Notes under the pieces: generated by a model
Told to the model about the DNA's origin: nothing
What the model saw: the letters and a program-made list of their open reading frames with translations, nothing else
Databases searched by the model: none
NCBI RefSeq assembly: GCF_015482775.1
Contig: NZ_CP058214.1
Location: forward strand, 4,566,537-4,630,536
Source of the DNA: Kaustia mangrovi
GTDB lineage: Bacteria; Pseudomonadota; Alphaproteobacteria; Rhizobiales; Im1
DNA: 64,000 nucleotides
Direction: 5' to 3'
Part shown: one piece after another, positions 1 to 6,919 of the stretch
Layout of the letters: each line of letters begins with the position of its first letter
Position numbering within the stretch: position 1 is the stretch's first letter
Program-made: the position numbers and the translations under genes

Positions 1-1
1 G

Positions 2-256
2 CCGGCTGGCCTGTGGTGCGCCCTCGTGCTCTCCACCGTTCTGCTGCCGCTCGCGAACGCCAGGAACTACGCCCTGTCCACAGTCGCAAACACGATCTTC
101 GTGCTCGCCGTCCTCGATATCGTGGCGGGCTCGCTGGATCAGCTCGGCAGTCTCGTCGAGGACCGCATGCTGGAGACGCTGATCGGCGCCGGCCTGGCGA
201 TTGGCGCGAGCGTTCTTGCCATGTGGCTCGGCCGGCAAGGCCGGCCGGGTCGATAG
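2..256 (+). CDS. FUSC-type membrane transporter, C-terminal part
   Basis: The reading frame is open from the window edge to TAG at 254-256, so only the last ~84 residues are present. They form two hydrophobic segments (around NTIFVLAVLDIVAG and LIGAGLAIGASVLAMWL) joined by a short polar stretch with LVEDRMLETLIGAG, and the protein ends in a basic tail. This arrangement resembles the C-terminal part of FUSC / aromatic-acid-exporter inner-membrane proteins, where a loop with an R-x-x-x-T-L-I-G-A motif precedes the last helix. The family assignment is an inference from a short fragment. An internal GTG at 26 could act as a start, but the frame upstream of it continues with similar hydrophobic composition, so truncation by the window edge is more likely. 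Confidence 0.5.
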   Translation, partial: PAGLWCALVLSTVLLPLANARNYALSTVANTIFVLAVLDIVAGSLDQLGSLVEDRMLETLIGAGLAIGASVLAMWLGRQGRPGR

Positions 257-300
257 CGCGCTCGCTCCGGCGCCATTCCGTCGCGTGGCAGGGGCAATGC

Positions 301-1029
301 CTAGAACAGCCAGTTCACGCCGACGCGAAAGGTATGGGTCTTGAGGTCCATATCCGAGTTCCAGTCCTCGGCGCTCCCGAAAATAGTGGGCGAGTACCTA
401 AAGGTCTTCTTGCCGAGATCGGCATAGAGATACTCCGCCTTGAGGCTGATGTTGTCGGTCAGTGCATGTTCGACACCGCCGCCGACAGTCCAGCCGACCA
501 GCGTCTCCCGATCGGAATCGCTATCATCGAAAGCGCTGAAGGAGAACTCGGACTTGATCTTGACATCCGCGAAAGCGACACCGCCCGTTACATAGAACAG
601 CGTGCGGTCCCAAGCCCAGCCGAGCCGCCCTCTTATCGTGGCCATCCAATCGATCCGGGATTCGATCCGCGGCACAAGACTGTCAGGATAGATCACATCG
701 TCGACATCGCCGAAACCGATATCGCCCTCAAGGCCCACCACGACGCTGTCGAACTGATAGTTGTAGCCGACCTGGAGACCGCCCATGATCCCGTTGGGAT
801 CCATGTTGGCCGAGGATGAAACGCTCGTTCCCGTAAGCTCCATGTCGCCGTCGAGGTCTCCGTCGACCGTGCCGACATGGAGGCCGGCATAGGGGCCTGT
901 CCACGACCATACCGGCACCGGCGGCGGCGGCGTGTAGACTGGAAGGTCGGCTGCGTGCGCGTGTGGCGCGGCGTAGCTGCCAATCGCAACGGCCATGGCG
1001 GCCGTGCCGGTCATCAAAGCGACTTTCAT
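301..1029 (-). CDS. Outer-membrane beta-barrel protein, Omp25/31-like (paralogue A)
   Basis: A 242-residue secreted beta-barrel. Residues 1-26 are a signal peptide cut after HAHA, followed by a proline-rich linker and the family hallmark WSWTGPYAGLHVG. Alternating amphipathic strands follow (QVGYNYQFDSVVVGLEGD, MATIRGRLGWAWDRTLFYVT, VGWTVGGGVEHALTDNISLK, FRVGVNWLF). The protein ends in phenylalanine, as expected for a BAM substrate. The size fits the 8-stranded Omp25/Omp31/RopB-type porin-like proteins of Rhizobiales. A GGGGGGGATTC ribosome-binding site precedes ATG. It is the most divergent of three intact paralogues here and lacks the common terminator, but it shares the upstream palindrome at 1147-1164. 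The ligand or permeability role cannot be read from the sequence. Confidence 0.9.
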   Translation of the reverse strand: MKVALMTGTAAMAVAIGSYAAPHAHAADLPVYTPPPPVPVWSWTGPYAGLHVGTVDGDLDGDMELTGTSVSSSANMDPNGIMGGLQVGYNYQFDSVVVGLEGDIGFGDVDDVIYPDSLVPRIESRIDWMATIRGRLGWAWDRTLFYVTGGVAFADVKIKSEFSFSAFDDSDSDRETLVGWTVGGGVEHALTDNISLKAEYLYADLGKKTFRYSPTIFGSAEDWNSDMDLKTHTFRVGVNWLF

Positions 1030-1146
1030 GAATCCCCCCCGCGGACGAATCTTTGACTCAACATCGAGATTGCGGGCCCGACGCTAATTCATGCGCAGCT
1101 TGAGACCAACCAACGGCGCGGGCCTGCAATTTGGGTTTTCTGTTCC

Positions 1147-1164
1147 TGTGGCGCTTTTGCCACA
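1147..1164. promoter_or_regulatory. 18-bp palindrome upstream of porin A (operator candidate)
   Basis: Perfect inverted repeat TGTGGC-N6-GCCACA, 117 nt upstream of the start codon at 1029. Near-identical 18-mers sit 115 and 117 nt upstream of the other two intact paralogues (2224-2241 and 5468-5485). The fixed distance argues for a transcription-factor site shared by the family. The layout TGT-N12-ACA resembles sites of PpsR/CrtJ-type dimeric regulators, but no cognate gene is seen here. Confidence 0.6.
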
Positions 1165-1356
1165 TTTGAGCGTGTAGTAATGAGTTGGCGTCTGGCTGAC
1201 TCGGCCTGCCTTGTCTCTATCCGCGCACCGCGCGCTGACTATGGTCTTTCGGCTTCTTTCCGACTGGCACTGAGTTCTCGTGCTGGTGCCGGCGATCCTG
1301 ATCGCGGATGCGGGGTCGGTGGCTGTGCGGGCGATGCGGCGGGGATAGCGAGAACG

Positions 1357-1383
1357 GAAAAGGCCACCGGTTGCCCGATGGCC
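1357..1383 (-). terminator. Rho-independent terminator of porin B
   Basis: On the minus strand a 9-bp stem (GGCCATCGG / CCGGTGGCC, one G-T pair) with a GCAA tetraloop is followed by TTTTCC. It lies 36 nt after the stop of the 1419-2108 gene. Near-identical copies follow the porin scrap (3516-3541) and porin C (4549-4575), so the terminators were duplicated together with the genes. Confidence 0.85.
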
Positions 1384-1418
1384 TTTCGTCTGCCGAAGCG
1401 GCCGGCGGCGCCAGCCGC

Positions 1419-2108
1419 TCAGAACAGGTAGTTCACGCCCACGCGGAACGTGTGGGTCTTGAGCTTGGCGTGGCCGTTGGGTTCGAATTCTCCGCCTCCG
1501 AAGCTGAAGTCGAAATTTTCCTTGCCGAAGTCGGCATAGAGATATTCCGCCTTCAGGCTGATATTGTCGGTTACAGCGTGTTCCACGCCGCCGCCGACAG
1601 TCCAGCCCAGATAGGAGTTCTTGTCCTTGTCGCTGGGACCGCCGAGATCCAGCTTGATCTCGAGATCCGTAAAGGCGATGCCGCCTGTCGCATAGAACAG
1701 TGTGCGGTCCCATGCCCAGCCGAGCCGCCCGCGGATCGTGGCCATCCAGTCGATCTGCGCTTCCATGCGGTCAAAGCCAGGATAGATCGTGTCGTCGACA
1801 TCGCCGAGGCTGAGATCGCCCTCGATGCCGAGCACGATGCTGTCGAACTGGAAGTTATAGCCCGCCTGGATGCCGCCCATGATCCCGTTCGGGTCCATGG
1901 AATCACCCACGATCTCGAATTCGCTGAGATTGTCGTCGATATCGCCATCGACCGCGCCGACATGGAGGCCGGCATAGGGCCCGGTCCAGGACCAGACCGG
2001 GGCTGGCGGAGGCGGCGGCGGAACATACAGGTCGGCGGCCTGAGCGGTTGCCGCTGCGAACATTCCAATCGCCGCTGCCGCGGCGCCCGTCAGAAGCAGT
2101 TTCCTCAT
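1419..2108 (-). CDS. Outer-membrane beta-barrel protein, Omp25/31-like (paralogue B)
   Basis: A 229-residue secreted barrel. The signal peptide is residues 1-24 (cut after ATAQA), followed by a poly-proline linker, WSWTGPYAGLHVG, strands such as QAGYNFQFDSIVLGIEGD and RGRLGWAWDRTLFYATGG, and a C-terminal FRVGVNYLF. It is much closer to paralogue C (4610-5350) than to A: the signal peptide starts MRKLLLT in both and the last nine residues are identical. A GAGGGGAAATC ribosome-binding site precedes ATG. The gene has the common terminator at 1357-1383, the palindrome at 2224-2241 and a TATATGG element at 2198-2204. Outer-membrane location is well supported; the cargo is unknown. Confidence 0.92.
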   Translation of the reverse strand: MRKLLLTGAAAAAIGMFAAATAQAADLYVPPPPPPAPVWSWTGPYAGLHVGAVDGDIDDNLSEFEIVGDSMDPNGIMGGIQAGYNFQFDSIVLGIEGDLSLGDVDDTIYPGFDRMEAQIDWMATIRGRLGWAWDRTLFYATGGIAFTDLEIKLDLGGPSDKDKNSYLGWTVGGGVEHAVTDNISLKAEYLYADFGKENFDFSFGGGEFEPNGHAKLKTHTFRVGVNYLF

Positions 2109-2197
2109 GTGATTTCCCCTCGGTCCTCTCTCGATCTTCAGGGGAACAGACTATGCTTTCAGACTGAAATAGAAACTATCTTGCTGCGAAAAACGAA

Positions 2198-2204
2198 CCA
2201 TATA
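2198..2204 (-). promoter_or_regulatory. Conserved TATATGG element upstream of porin B
   Basis: On the minus strand TATATGG is followed by a conserved TTCGTTT-like stretch. The same element precedes porin C at 5442-5448. In both cases it lies exactly 19 nt downstream of the palindrome, so it could be the -10 region, with the palindrome covering the -35 region. It is absent at this position upstream of porin A. Confidence 0.4.
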
Positions 2205-2223
2205 GACCAAGAAAGTCAGTGTG

Positions 2224-2241
2224 CGTGGCAATCCTGCCACA
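2224..2241. promoter_or_regulatory. 18-bp palindrome upstream of porin B (operator candidate)
   Basis: CGTGGC-N6-GCCACA, 115 nt upstream of the start at 2108. The inner GTGGCA-N4-TGCCAC is a perfect inverted repeat. It matches the elements at 1147-1164 and 5468-5485 in sequence and in distance to the start codon. Confidence 0.6.
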
Positions 2242-2618
2242 GAGGCTGTCGACCCTGATCGCCGATGCCAGGTCAGTGGTGGCTTGGGTGAGGGGGCGTT
2301 CGAATCCGTTTCGGTGCAACAATTTATCCAATAATTTGTGCAATTTTTGTTGCACGAAAATATGTATTTTCAATTGGCTATGGAAATTTCTTAAAATGAT
2401 GAGCGGGCGTCCTCTCCGCCATTCCCCACCCATTGATTTCCCGTGCTTTGGCCGGTCTTCGCTGGTCGCGTCCCAAGCTGTCGAGGCGTTTGTCGGCCCT
2501 GCAGTCCTTGCCTGAAATGCTTGCGGGGGCTTCCTTGGAAGACAGTCGAATGGCGAAGCCAGCACCTCGATTTCTTCGGTAAACGCTCTCCGCTCGGAGG
2601 CGAGCCCGATGAGGCCCG
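2242..2618. other. Noncoding, with an AT-rich island
   Basis: No convincing gene is visible. Bases ~2310-2405 are strikingly AT-rich for this genome and contain a small hairpin (GTGCAA-TTTTTG-TTGCAC, 2338-2355) plus a direct repeat of GTGCAA at 2314. The stretch lies behind the promoter of porin B and downstream of the antitoxin remnant. It may be a regulatory or curved-DNA segment or residual foreign DNA; nothing in the sequence decides between these. Confidence 0.4.
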
Positions 2619-3011
2619 TCAGTCCGCCAGAACGTCGACGGGGACGCCGAGGACGCGGGCGATCGCTTTCAGCCTTGCCAGCGCGCACAGACGGGGGCCG
2701 GCCTCTATCGCCTCGATCTGTTCGGGTGTGAGGCCGCAGGCCTTGGACAGTGCGGCCCGCGAGAACCCGCGATGGGTGCGCAGCACGCGGACGGGGTTGT
2801 TTCCGGCCTCGATCTCCGCCCAGACCTCTTCAGGCAGGTCCTCGCCCTCGCCATTGGTATCGGCAGCCTCGGTCTCCGCGAGGATGAGATCGACCATGGC
2901 GTCCTCCGCGTCCTCGTCGCCGGCGCGGGCCAAGAGGTTCTTGTATTCGCGCACGGGCAGGACGACGAAGCCTTAGCCGATATCTGTGTGGATGAACTGC
3001 AGTCTGTGCAC
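2619..3011 (-). pseudogene. Antitoxin-like HTH (XRE) protein with nonsense codon
   Basis: The open part from GTG 2954 to 2619 encodes 111 residues: an acidic N-terminal helix region, then a helix-turn-helix (about residues 54-110, NPVRVLRTHRGFSRAALSKA to VPVDVLAD). This architecture matches the small antitoxin-type XRE proteins that begin with FIxTPxG-x-x-VVLP-x-x-EY. That expected beginning (LQFIHTDIG-stop-GFVVLPVREY) can be read just upstream in the same frame, interrupted by TAA at 2973-2975. The GTG has no ribosome-binding site. The gene therefore looks inactivated by one substitution, although a shortened protein from GTG 2954 is not excluded. No intact toxin gene is recognisable next to it. 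Confidence 0.55.
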
Positions 3012-3245
3012 GGCGCGGTCCTCCCCGTAGGACTGATTGCTTGGGACGCCGGCGCCCGAGCGGGCGACGGCTGCTTCCACCCTTCATTGAAGACCGGGTT
3101 GGTGATCGTCCGCAAGCTGAAGATGTGGAAAGTGGCTTCTGCCCTGCGAAAAAGAGGAGCAGGCATGAGCACCGGAGGTCGATCTGGGCGCGTGGGAAAG
3201 GGAGGAATAAACCCAGCCGCCAATCCGGCGCCGGGAGGCAATATA

Positions 3246-3299
3246 GGAGGGCGGCGGCATAGGGGAGTAATTCCTGCCTGGGGGGCGCCGCCGCCCTCC
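3246..3299. repeat. 13-bp perfect inverted repeat, 28-nt spacer
   Basis: GGAGGGCGGCGGC (3246-3258) is the exact reverse complement of 3287-3299. There is no T-run on either side, so it is not a standard terminator. It resembles a palindromic extragenic element or one end structure of a small mobile repeat. No second copy was seen in the window. Confidence 0.5.
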
Positions 3300-3515
3300 G
3301 TGTGCGGAGGATATAACCTTGGGGGGCGAATCCATCACACACACAACGCCGCATAATACCAGAGTAAATCAGTCGGAAATGTGGCGGCTGGGCAGAGCGG
3401 TCCGCGGCATATTGAGAGATTGCCGAAAAGTCCCCGGAGCCTACCCGCCATCGTTCGACGGCCCCGACGTCGGGAAGTCTTCGGCCAGAGATACCATGGC
3501 CGAGGCAAGCGACAG

Positions 3516-3541
3516 AAAAGGCCACCGGTTGCCCGATGGCC
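3516..3541 (-). terminator. Duplicated porin terminator (after the 3' scrap)
   Basis: Same 9-bp stem and GCAA loop as 1357-1383 and 4549-4575, with TTTTC on the minus strand. It follows the porin 3' scrap at 3579-3653, showing that the scrap is the remains of a complete gene-plus-terminator unit. Confidence 0.75.
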
Positions 3542-3578
3542 TTCCATCTGTCGAGGCGGCGGGGCGTTTCGCCGCCTG

Positions 3579-3653
3579 GAACAGGTCGTTCACACCCACG
3601 CGGAAGGAGTAGGCCTTGCGCTTTACGTGACCATCGACCCCGGCGGGGTCTCG
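3579..3653 (-). pseudogene. Porin 3'-end scrap (copy E)
   Basis: In one minus-strand frame this reads RDPAGVDGHVKRKAYSFRVG followed by VNDLF. That aligns residue for residue with the end of porin C (REPPEVDGDVKLKTHTFRVG, VNYLF). The expected TAG stop directly after the terminal Phe is CAG here (3576-3578), and no upstream barrel sequence remains. It is a remnant of another family member, still followed by the common terminator. Confidence 0.75.
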
Positions 3654-3693
3654 CCGAAGCGGATGCGGATCGGCACGAGGCCGGACGGCAAAC

Positions 3694-3729
3694 GGAAAAC
3701 GCGATCACGACACCATTGCCGTGATCGCG
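3694..3729 (-). terminator. Terminator of decayed porin D
   Basis: A perfect 10-bp stem (CGCGATCACG / CGTGATCGCG, 3700-3709 with 3720-3729) with a 10-nt loop is followed on the minus strand by TTTTCC. It lies 57 nt after the stop of the porin pseudogene and is unrelated to the GCAA-loop terminators, so copy D belongs to a different sublineage. Confidence 0.8.
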
Positions 3730-3786
3730 CGAGAGGCAATCGGAGAACGCCCTCGCTTCTTCGGGGAAGCGGGCCGTGCGGACGGA

Positions 3787-4548
3787 TCAGAACTGGTAGT
3801 TCAGACCGACGCGCACCACGTTGAGCTTGACCGAATCCTTCCAGCTGATGGACTCGCCGCTGTCGGCGGGATTGCTGACGGTGTGATGCTTCTTGCCGAG
3901 ATCGACAAAAAGGTATTCCGCCTTGACCGTGGCATTCCGGGCGATGGCGTATTCCGCGCCGGCGCCGACCGTCCAGCCCCAGCGGACCTGGCTGTTGGAG
4001 CCGTTGAACCCGCCGCTCCGGTCGAAGAAATGGTCGCCCTCGCCCCACCAGAAGCCGTATTCATGCCAGTCATAGTTCCCGGTGCTCTTGACCCTGCCAT
4101 AGGCGAGACCGCCCGTGGCGTAGACGAGCAGTCGGTCGACGGGCGTGAACCCCAGGCGCGACCGGATCGTGCCGAACCATTCGACCCTGCTCTTGGCGTC
4201 GAGATGTTCTCTCAGATGGTAGTTGTACGACTCGCCCTCATACAGATCGGTGATATCGCTGGCGCGATAGTCGTTATCGGTATCCAGGGCACTGATGTCG
4301 GCTTACACGCCGAGCACGATACTGTCGATCTGGTAGTTGTACCCGATCTGGACACCGCCGGTGAGCGAACCGCTGTCCGATCTGTCCTCCCGGTTGAACC
4401 AGCCGTTGTCGTAGGTACCGTAATAGTCGTTGGTTTCATCCTGATAGCTGACGTCCTTGATGCCGTTATTGGCACTCCACGTGTAGCCGAAGCTCACGCC
4501 AGCATAGAACCCTGTCCATGAGAAATCCGGGTCGGGGGAGAGCAGGAG
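3787..4548 (-). pseudogene. Decayed outer-membrane beta-barrel gene (copy D)
   Basis: The minus strand reads a porin-like barrel: FSWTGFYAGVSFGYTWS, then GGVQIGYNYQIDSIVLGV-stop-ADISALD, then GTIRSRLGFTPVDRLLVYAT, VRWGWTVGAGAEYAIARNAT and a terminal VRVGLNYQF before TGA at 3787-3789. The TAA at 4303-4305 stands where all paralogues have Glu/GAG-type codons (LGVEGD), so a G-to-T change is likely. After it, 171 sense codons remain open. The signal peptide is missing: homology stops near 4533-4548, immediately beside the terminator of porin C. Both lesions make it nonfunctional. It shares the barrel plan but is clearly more divergent than B versus C. Confidence 0.85.
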
Positions 4549-4575
4549 AAAAAGGCCACCGGTTGCCCGATGGCC
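4549..4575 (-). terminator. Rho-independent terminator of porin C
   Basis: GGCCATCGG-GCAA-CCGGTGGCC stem-loop on the minus strand followed by TTTTTC, 34 nt after the stop of the 4610-5350 gene. It is also the point where the 5' part of pseudogene D is lost, so it marks a deletion or recombination junction. Confidence 0.85.
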
Positions 4576-4609
4576 TTCCGTCTGCCAAAGCGGCGGAGCG
4601 TTCCGCCGT

Positions 4610-5350
4610 CTAGAACAGGTAGTTCACGCCCACGCGGAAGGTGTGGGTCTTCAGTTTCACATCGCCATCGACTTCCGGTGGTTCCCGTCCCGGGCCGAAG
4701 AAGCTGAACTTCTCCTTGCCGAAGTCGGTGTAGAGATATTCCGCCTTCAGGCTGATATTGTCTGTGAAGGCGTGCTCCACGCCGCCGCCGACCGTCCAGC
4801 CGAAATAGGAGTTCGTGTCCTTGTCGCGAGCTTCGCCACCTGCGACGTCCATCTTGATCTCGAGATCGGTGAAGGCCATGCCGCCCGTGGCGTAGAAGAG
4901 CGTGCGGTCCATCGCCCAACCGACGCGTGCGCGGATCGTCGCCATCCAGTCCATCTGGGCTTCCACCCGGTCGGCGGGTGTGAGCACGAAGGGATAGATC
5001 GTGTCGTCGACGTCGCCAAGGCTGACATCGCCCTCCACGCCCAGCACGATGCTGTCGAACTGGAAGTTATAGCCCGCCTGGATGCCGCCCATGATCCCGT
5101 TCGGGTCCATGGAGTCGGCGTTGATATTGCCCTCGGGCTCTGGCTGCTTGCCCTCGAAGAACGTGTCGAAATTGTCGTCGATATCCCCGTCGAGCGCACC
5201 GACATGGAGGCCGGCATAGGGGCCGGCCCAGGACCAGACCGGCTCTGGCGGCGGCGGTGCGGGAACATAGAGGTCGGCGGCCTGGGTATGCGTCGCCGCG
5301 AACGTTCCCATCGCCGCCGCGGCGGCGCTCGTCAGAAGGAGCTTCCTCAT
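4610..5350 (-). CDS. Outer-membrane beta-barrel protein, Omp25/31-like (paralogue C)
   Basis: A 246-residue secreted barrel: signal peptide residues 1-24 (MRKLLLTSAAAAAMG, cut after THTQA), proline linker, WSWAGPYAGLHVG, barrel strands, and terminal FRVGVNYLF. The ATG at 5350 was chosen because AAAGGGAAATCC lies just upstream and the signal peptide begins there as in paralogue B; an in-frame ATG 45 nt upstream would add a polar tail before the signal. It differs from B mainly in longer loops between strands (for example a Gln/Glu-rich insert near residues 60-75). It has the common terminator, TATATGG at 5442-5448 and the palindrome at 5468-5485. Confidence 0.92.
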   Translation of the reverse strand: MRKLLLTSAAAAAMGTFAATHTQAADLYVPAPPPPEPVWSWAGPYAGLHVGALDGDIDDNFDTFFEGKQPEPEGNINADSMDPNGIMGGIQAGYNFQFDSIVLGVEGDVSLGDVDDTIYPFVLTPADRVEAQMDWMATIRARVGWAMDRTLFYATGGMAFTDLEIKMDVAGGEARDKDTNSYFGWTVGGGVEHAFTDNISLKAEYLYTDFGKEKFSFFGPGREPPEVDGDVKLKTHTFRVGVNYLF

Positions 5351-5441
5351 GGGATTTCCCTTTGGCTGTGTCTCCCAAATTGCTCGTTCGTACAATAGCG
5401 ATCATGTTTGAACTGAAAAGTATGCCGTTGAGAGAAACGAG

Positions 5442-5448
5442 CCATATA
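5442..5448 (-). promoter_or_regulatory. Conserved TATATGG element upstream of porin C
   Basis: Same element, followed by a similar CTCGTTT stretch, as upstream of porin B. It is again exactly 19 nt from the palindrome. Candidate -10 region of the porin C promoter. Confidence 0.4.
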
Positions 5449-5467
5449 AACTGTGAAAATCCGCATT

Positions 5468-5485
5468 CGTGACAATTGCGCCACA
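5468..5485. promoter_or_regulatory. 18-bp palindrome upstream of porin C (operator candidate)
   Basis: CGTGAC-N6-GCCACA, 117 nt before the start codon at 5350. It has one mismatch in the inverted repeat compared with the perfect copy at 1147-1164. Confidence 0.55.
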
Positions 5486-5570
5486 TCGGGCGGGGCCGCC
5501 CGATGGCCGTCGCCGGGGCGGGAACCATGCGATGTCAGGATCCGGTCTGCCGCCGTGACGGGGGAGGACG

Positions 5571-6155
5571 CTATGGCGCCGTCACCACCAGCGCTGCGCA
5601 CGGTCCGGCTCCCTTGCGGCAATAGCTGTGGGGGATGGAGGAGTCGAAATAGGCGGAATCGCCCTGGTGGAGATGGGCCGTCTCGTCTGCGACAGTGACC
5701 TCCAGCGTCCCGTCGATCACATAGATGAACTCCGCGCTGCCGTGCTCGTGGGGCTGCGACGGCGCTGAGACCTCCGGGAACACCGCATAGAACGCCTCGA
5801 TCTTCCGGTCGGCGACGGGATAGTCGAGGCTCTCGAAAAGATAGGCGGGCGTTGCATCGGCCGGCGGCGAGGGCAGGCGCACGCGTTCGTCGGCGCGAAC
5901 CACCGTCACGAGCGGACGGTTCGAGCCCTGCGCGAAGAAGTGGTCGAGCCCGACGCCGAACACCATCGCGATGCGCAAGAGGGTCGGCAGTGTGGGGAAG
6001 AGCTGCCCGCGCTCGATCTTGGAAAGCATGGCCGTGGACAATCCCGTATGGCTGCCGAGCTGGACGAGACTCAGCTTCTTGCCCAGGCGCAATGCGCGCA
6101 CGCGGGGTCCGATGCGATAGCGCTCCAACTCCTCCGTCAGTGTCTCCGAAAGCAT
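5571..6155 (-). CDS. XRE-family regulator with C-terminal cupin
   Basis: A 194-residue cytoplasmic transcription factor. Residues ~15-72 form an XRE helix-turn-helix (VRALRLGKKLSLVQLGSHTG, then STAMLSKIERG). Residues ~115-190 form a cupin barrel with HEHGSAEFIYVIDG and the second motif near HQGDSAYFDSSIPHSY. This two-domain type usually senses a small ligand in the cupin and controls neighbouring metabolic or stress genes. It is transcribed away from the FAS1 gene, and the ~150 bp between them can hold both promoters. The effector and targets are unknown. Confidence 0.9.
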   Translation of the reverse strand: MLSETLTEELERYRIGPRVRALRLGKKLSLVQLGSHTGLSTAMLSKIERGQLFPTLPTLLRIAMVFGVGLDHFFAQGSNRPLVTVVRADERVRLPSPPADATPAYLFESLDYPVADRKIEAFYAVFPEVSAPSQPHEHGSAEFIYVIDGTLEVTVADETAHLHQGDSAYFDSSIPHSYCRKGAGPCAALVVTAP

Positions 6156-6324
6156 GGCCGGCCTCGATCCGTTTTCGCGTCGCTCTCCAATTCACCAGGA
6201 TATTATCGTGACAGGAAAAGACAATATCTCTTCACGAAAATATTACTGGTGAGAGAAATATTTTGCGTTAGATGAAAATGCACGGGCGGTATGGAGCCGC
6301 CGGTTGCAAACAGGAGGAAGAGCC

Positions 6325-6828
6325 ATGACAGCAACATTTTCCCGCAGGGCGGCGATGCTCGCCGCAGCCGCCGGTCTGGCGTTCGGTATCGCCAGTACGG
6401 CCATCGCCTCCGACAAGGACATCGTCGATACGGCGGTCGGGGCCGGGCAGTTCACCACCCTGGCCACGGCGCTCGAGGCAGCCGGTCTCGTGGCCACGCT
6501 CAAGGGGCCGGGGCCGTTCACCGTCTTCGCGCCGACCGACGAGGCCTTCGCGAAGCTTCCCGAAGGGACGGTCGACACGCTGCTCGAGCCGGCCAACAAG
6601 GACAAGCTCGTGGCCGTGCTGACCTACCATGTGGTGTCCGGCAGGGTCATGGCCGAGGACGTCGTGAAGATGGACAAGGCAAAGACCGTCAACGGGGCAA
6701 TGATCGCCATCGAAGCCGGCTCCGGCGCAGTGATGGTGAATGACGCCCGTGTGACGGCAACCGATATCGGGGCCTCGAACGGTGTCATCCACGTCATCGA
6801 CAAGGTGATCCTGCCGCCTGAGAAGTGA
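6325..6828 (+). CDS. Secreted FAS1 (fasciclin) domain protein
   Basis: A 167-residue exported protein. The N-terminus has SRR followed by a hydrophobic run (cut near STAIA), so export may be by Tat or Sec. The rest is a single FAS1 domain with the H1 motif [15 protein letters not shown], the YH motif [15 protein letters not shown], and the closing [16 protein letters not shown] 6325 is preceded by AGGAGGAAGAG. FAS1 proteins of this size are periplasmic or surface adhesive proteins; no binding partner can be named. The gene is followed by the DUF378 membrane protein gene. Confidence 0.93.
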   Translation: MTATFSRRAAMLAAAAGLAFGIASTAIASDKDIVDTAVGAGQFTTLATALEAAGLVATLKGPGPFTVFAPTDEAFAKLPEGTVDTLLEPANKDKLVAVLTYHVVSGRVMAEDVVKMDKAKTVNGAMIAIEAGSGAVMVNDARVTATDIGASNGVIHVIDKVILPPEK

Positions 6829-6919
6829 CGCGATCATTCGTGCAGTCGCCGGTCACCGGACTGCCGTCAGGCGGACGGTCCGGCCGGCCGGCGGCGACCG
6901 CAACCCATGGAGGATTGCC

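Larger units (their letters stand above)
3012..3578. other. Noncoding stretch between antitoxin remnant and porin scrap
   Basis: No gene is supported. The stretch holds a 13-bp perfect inverted repeat (3246-3299), a duplicated porin terminator (3516-3541), and minus-strand fragments that look faintly protein-like (LRTITNPVFNEGWKQ near 3085-3130) but are not recognised. It probably consists of decayed genes. Confidence 0.4.

Noticed and set aside
1147..1164. Palindrome as a definite PpsR/CrtJ photosynthesis operator
   Set aside because: Only the TGT-N12-ACA spacing matches; there are no photosynthesis genes or ppsR in the window.
4303..4305. Porin D as two functional split peptides
   Set aside because: The 5' piece has no signal peptide, so neither piece could reach the outer membrane.
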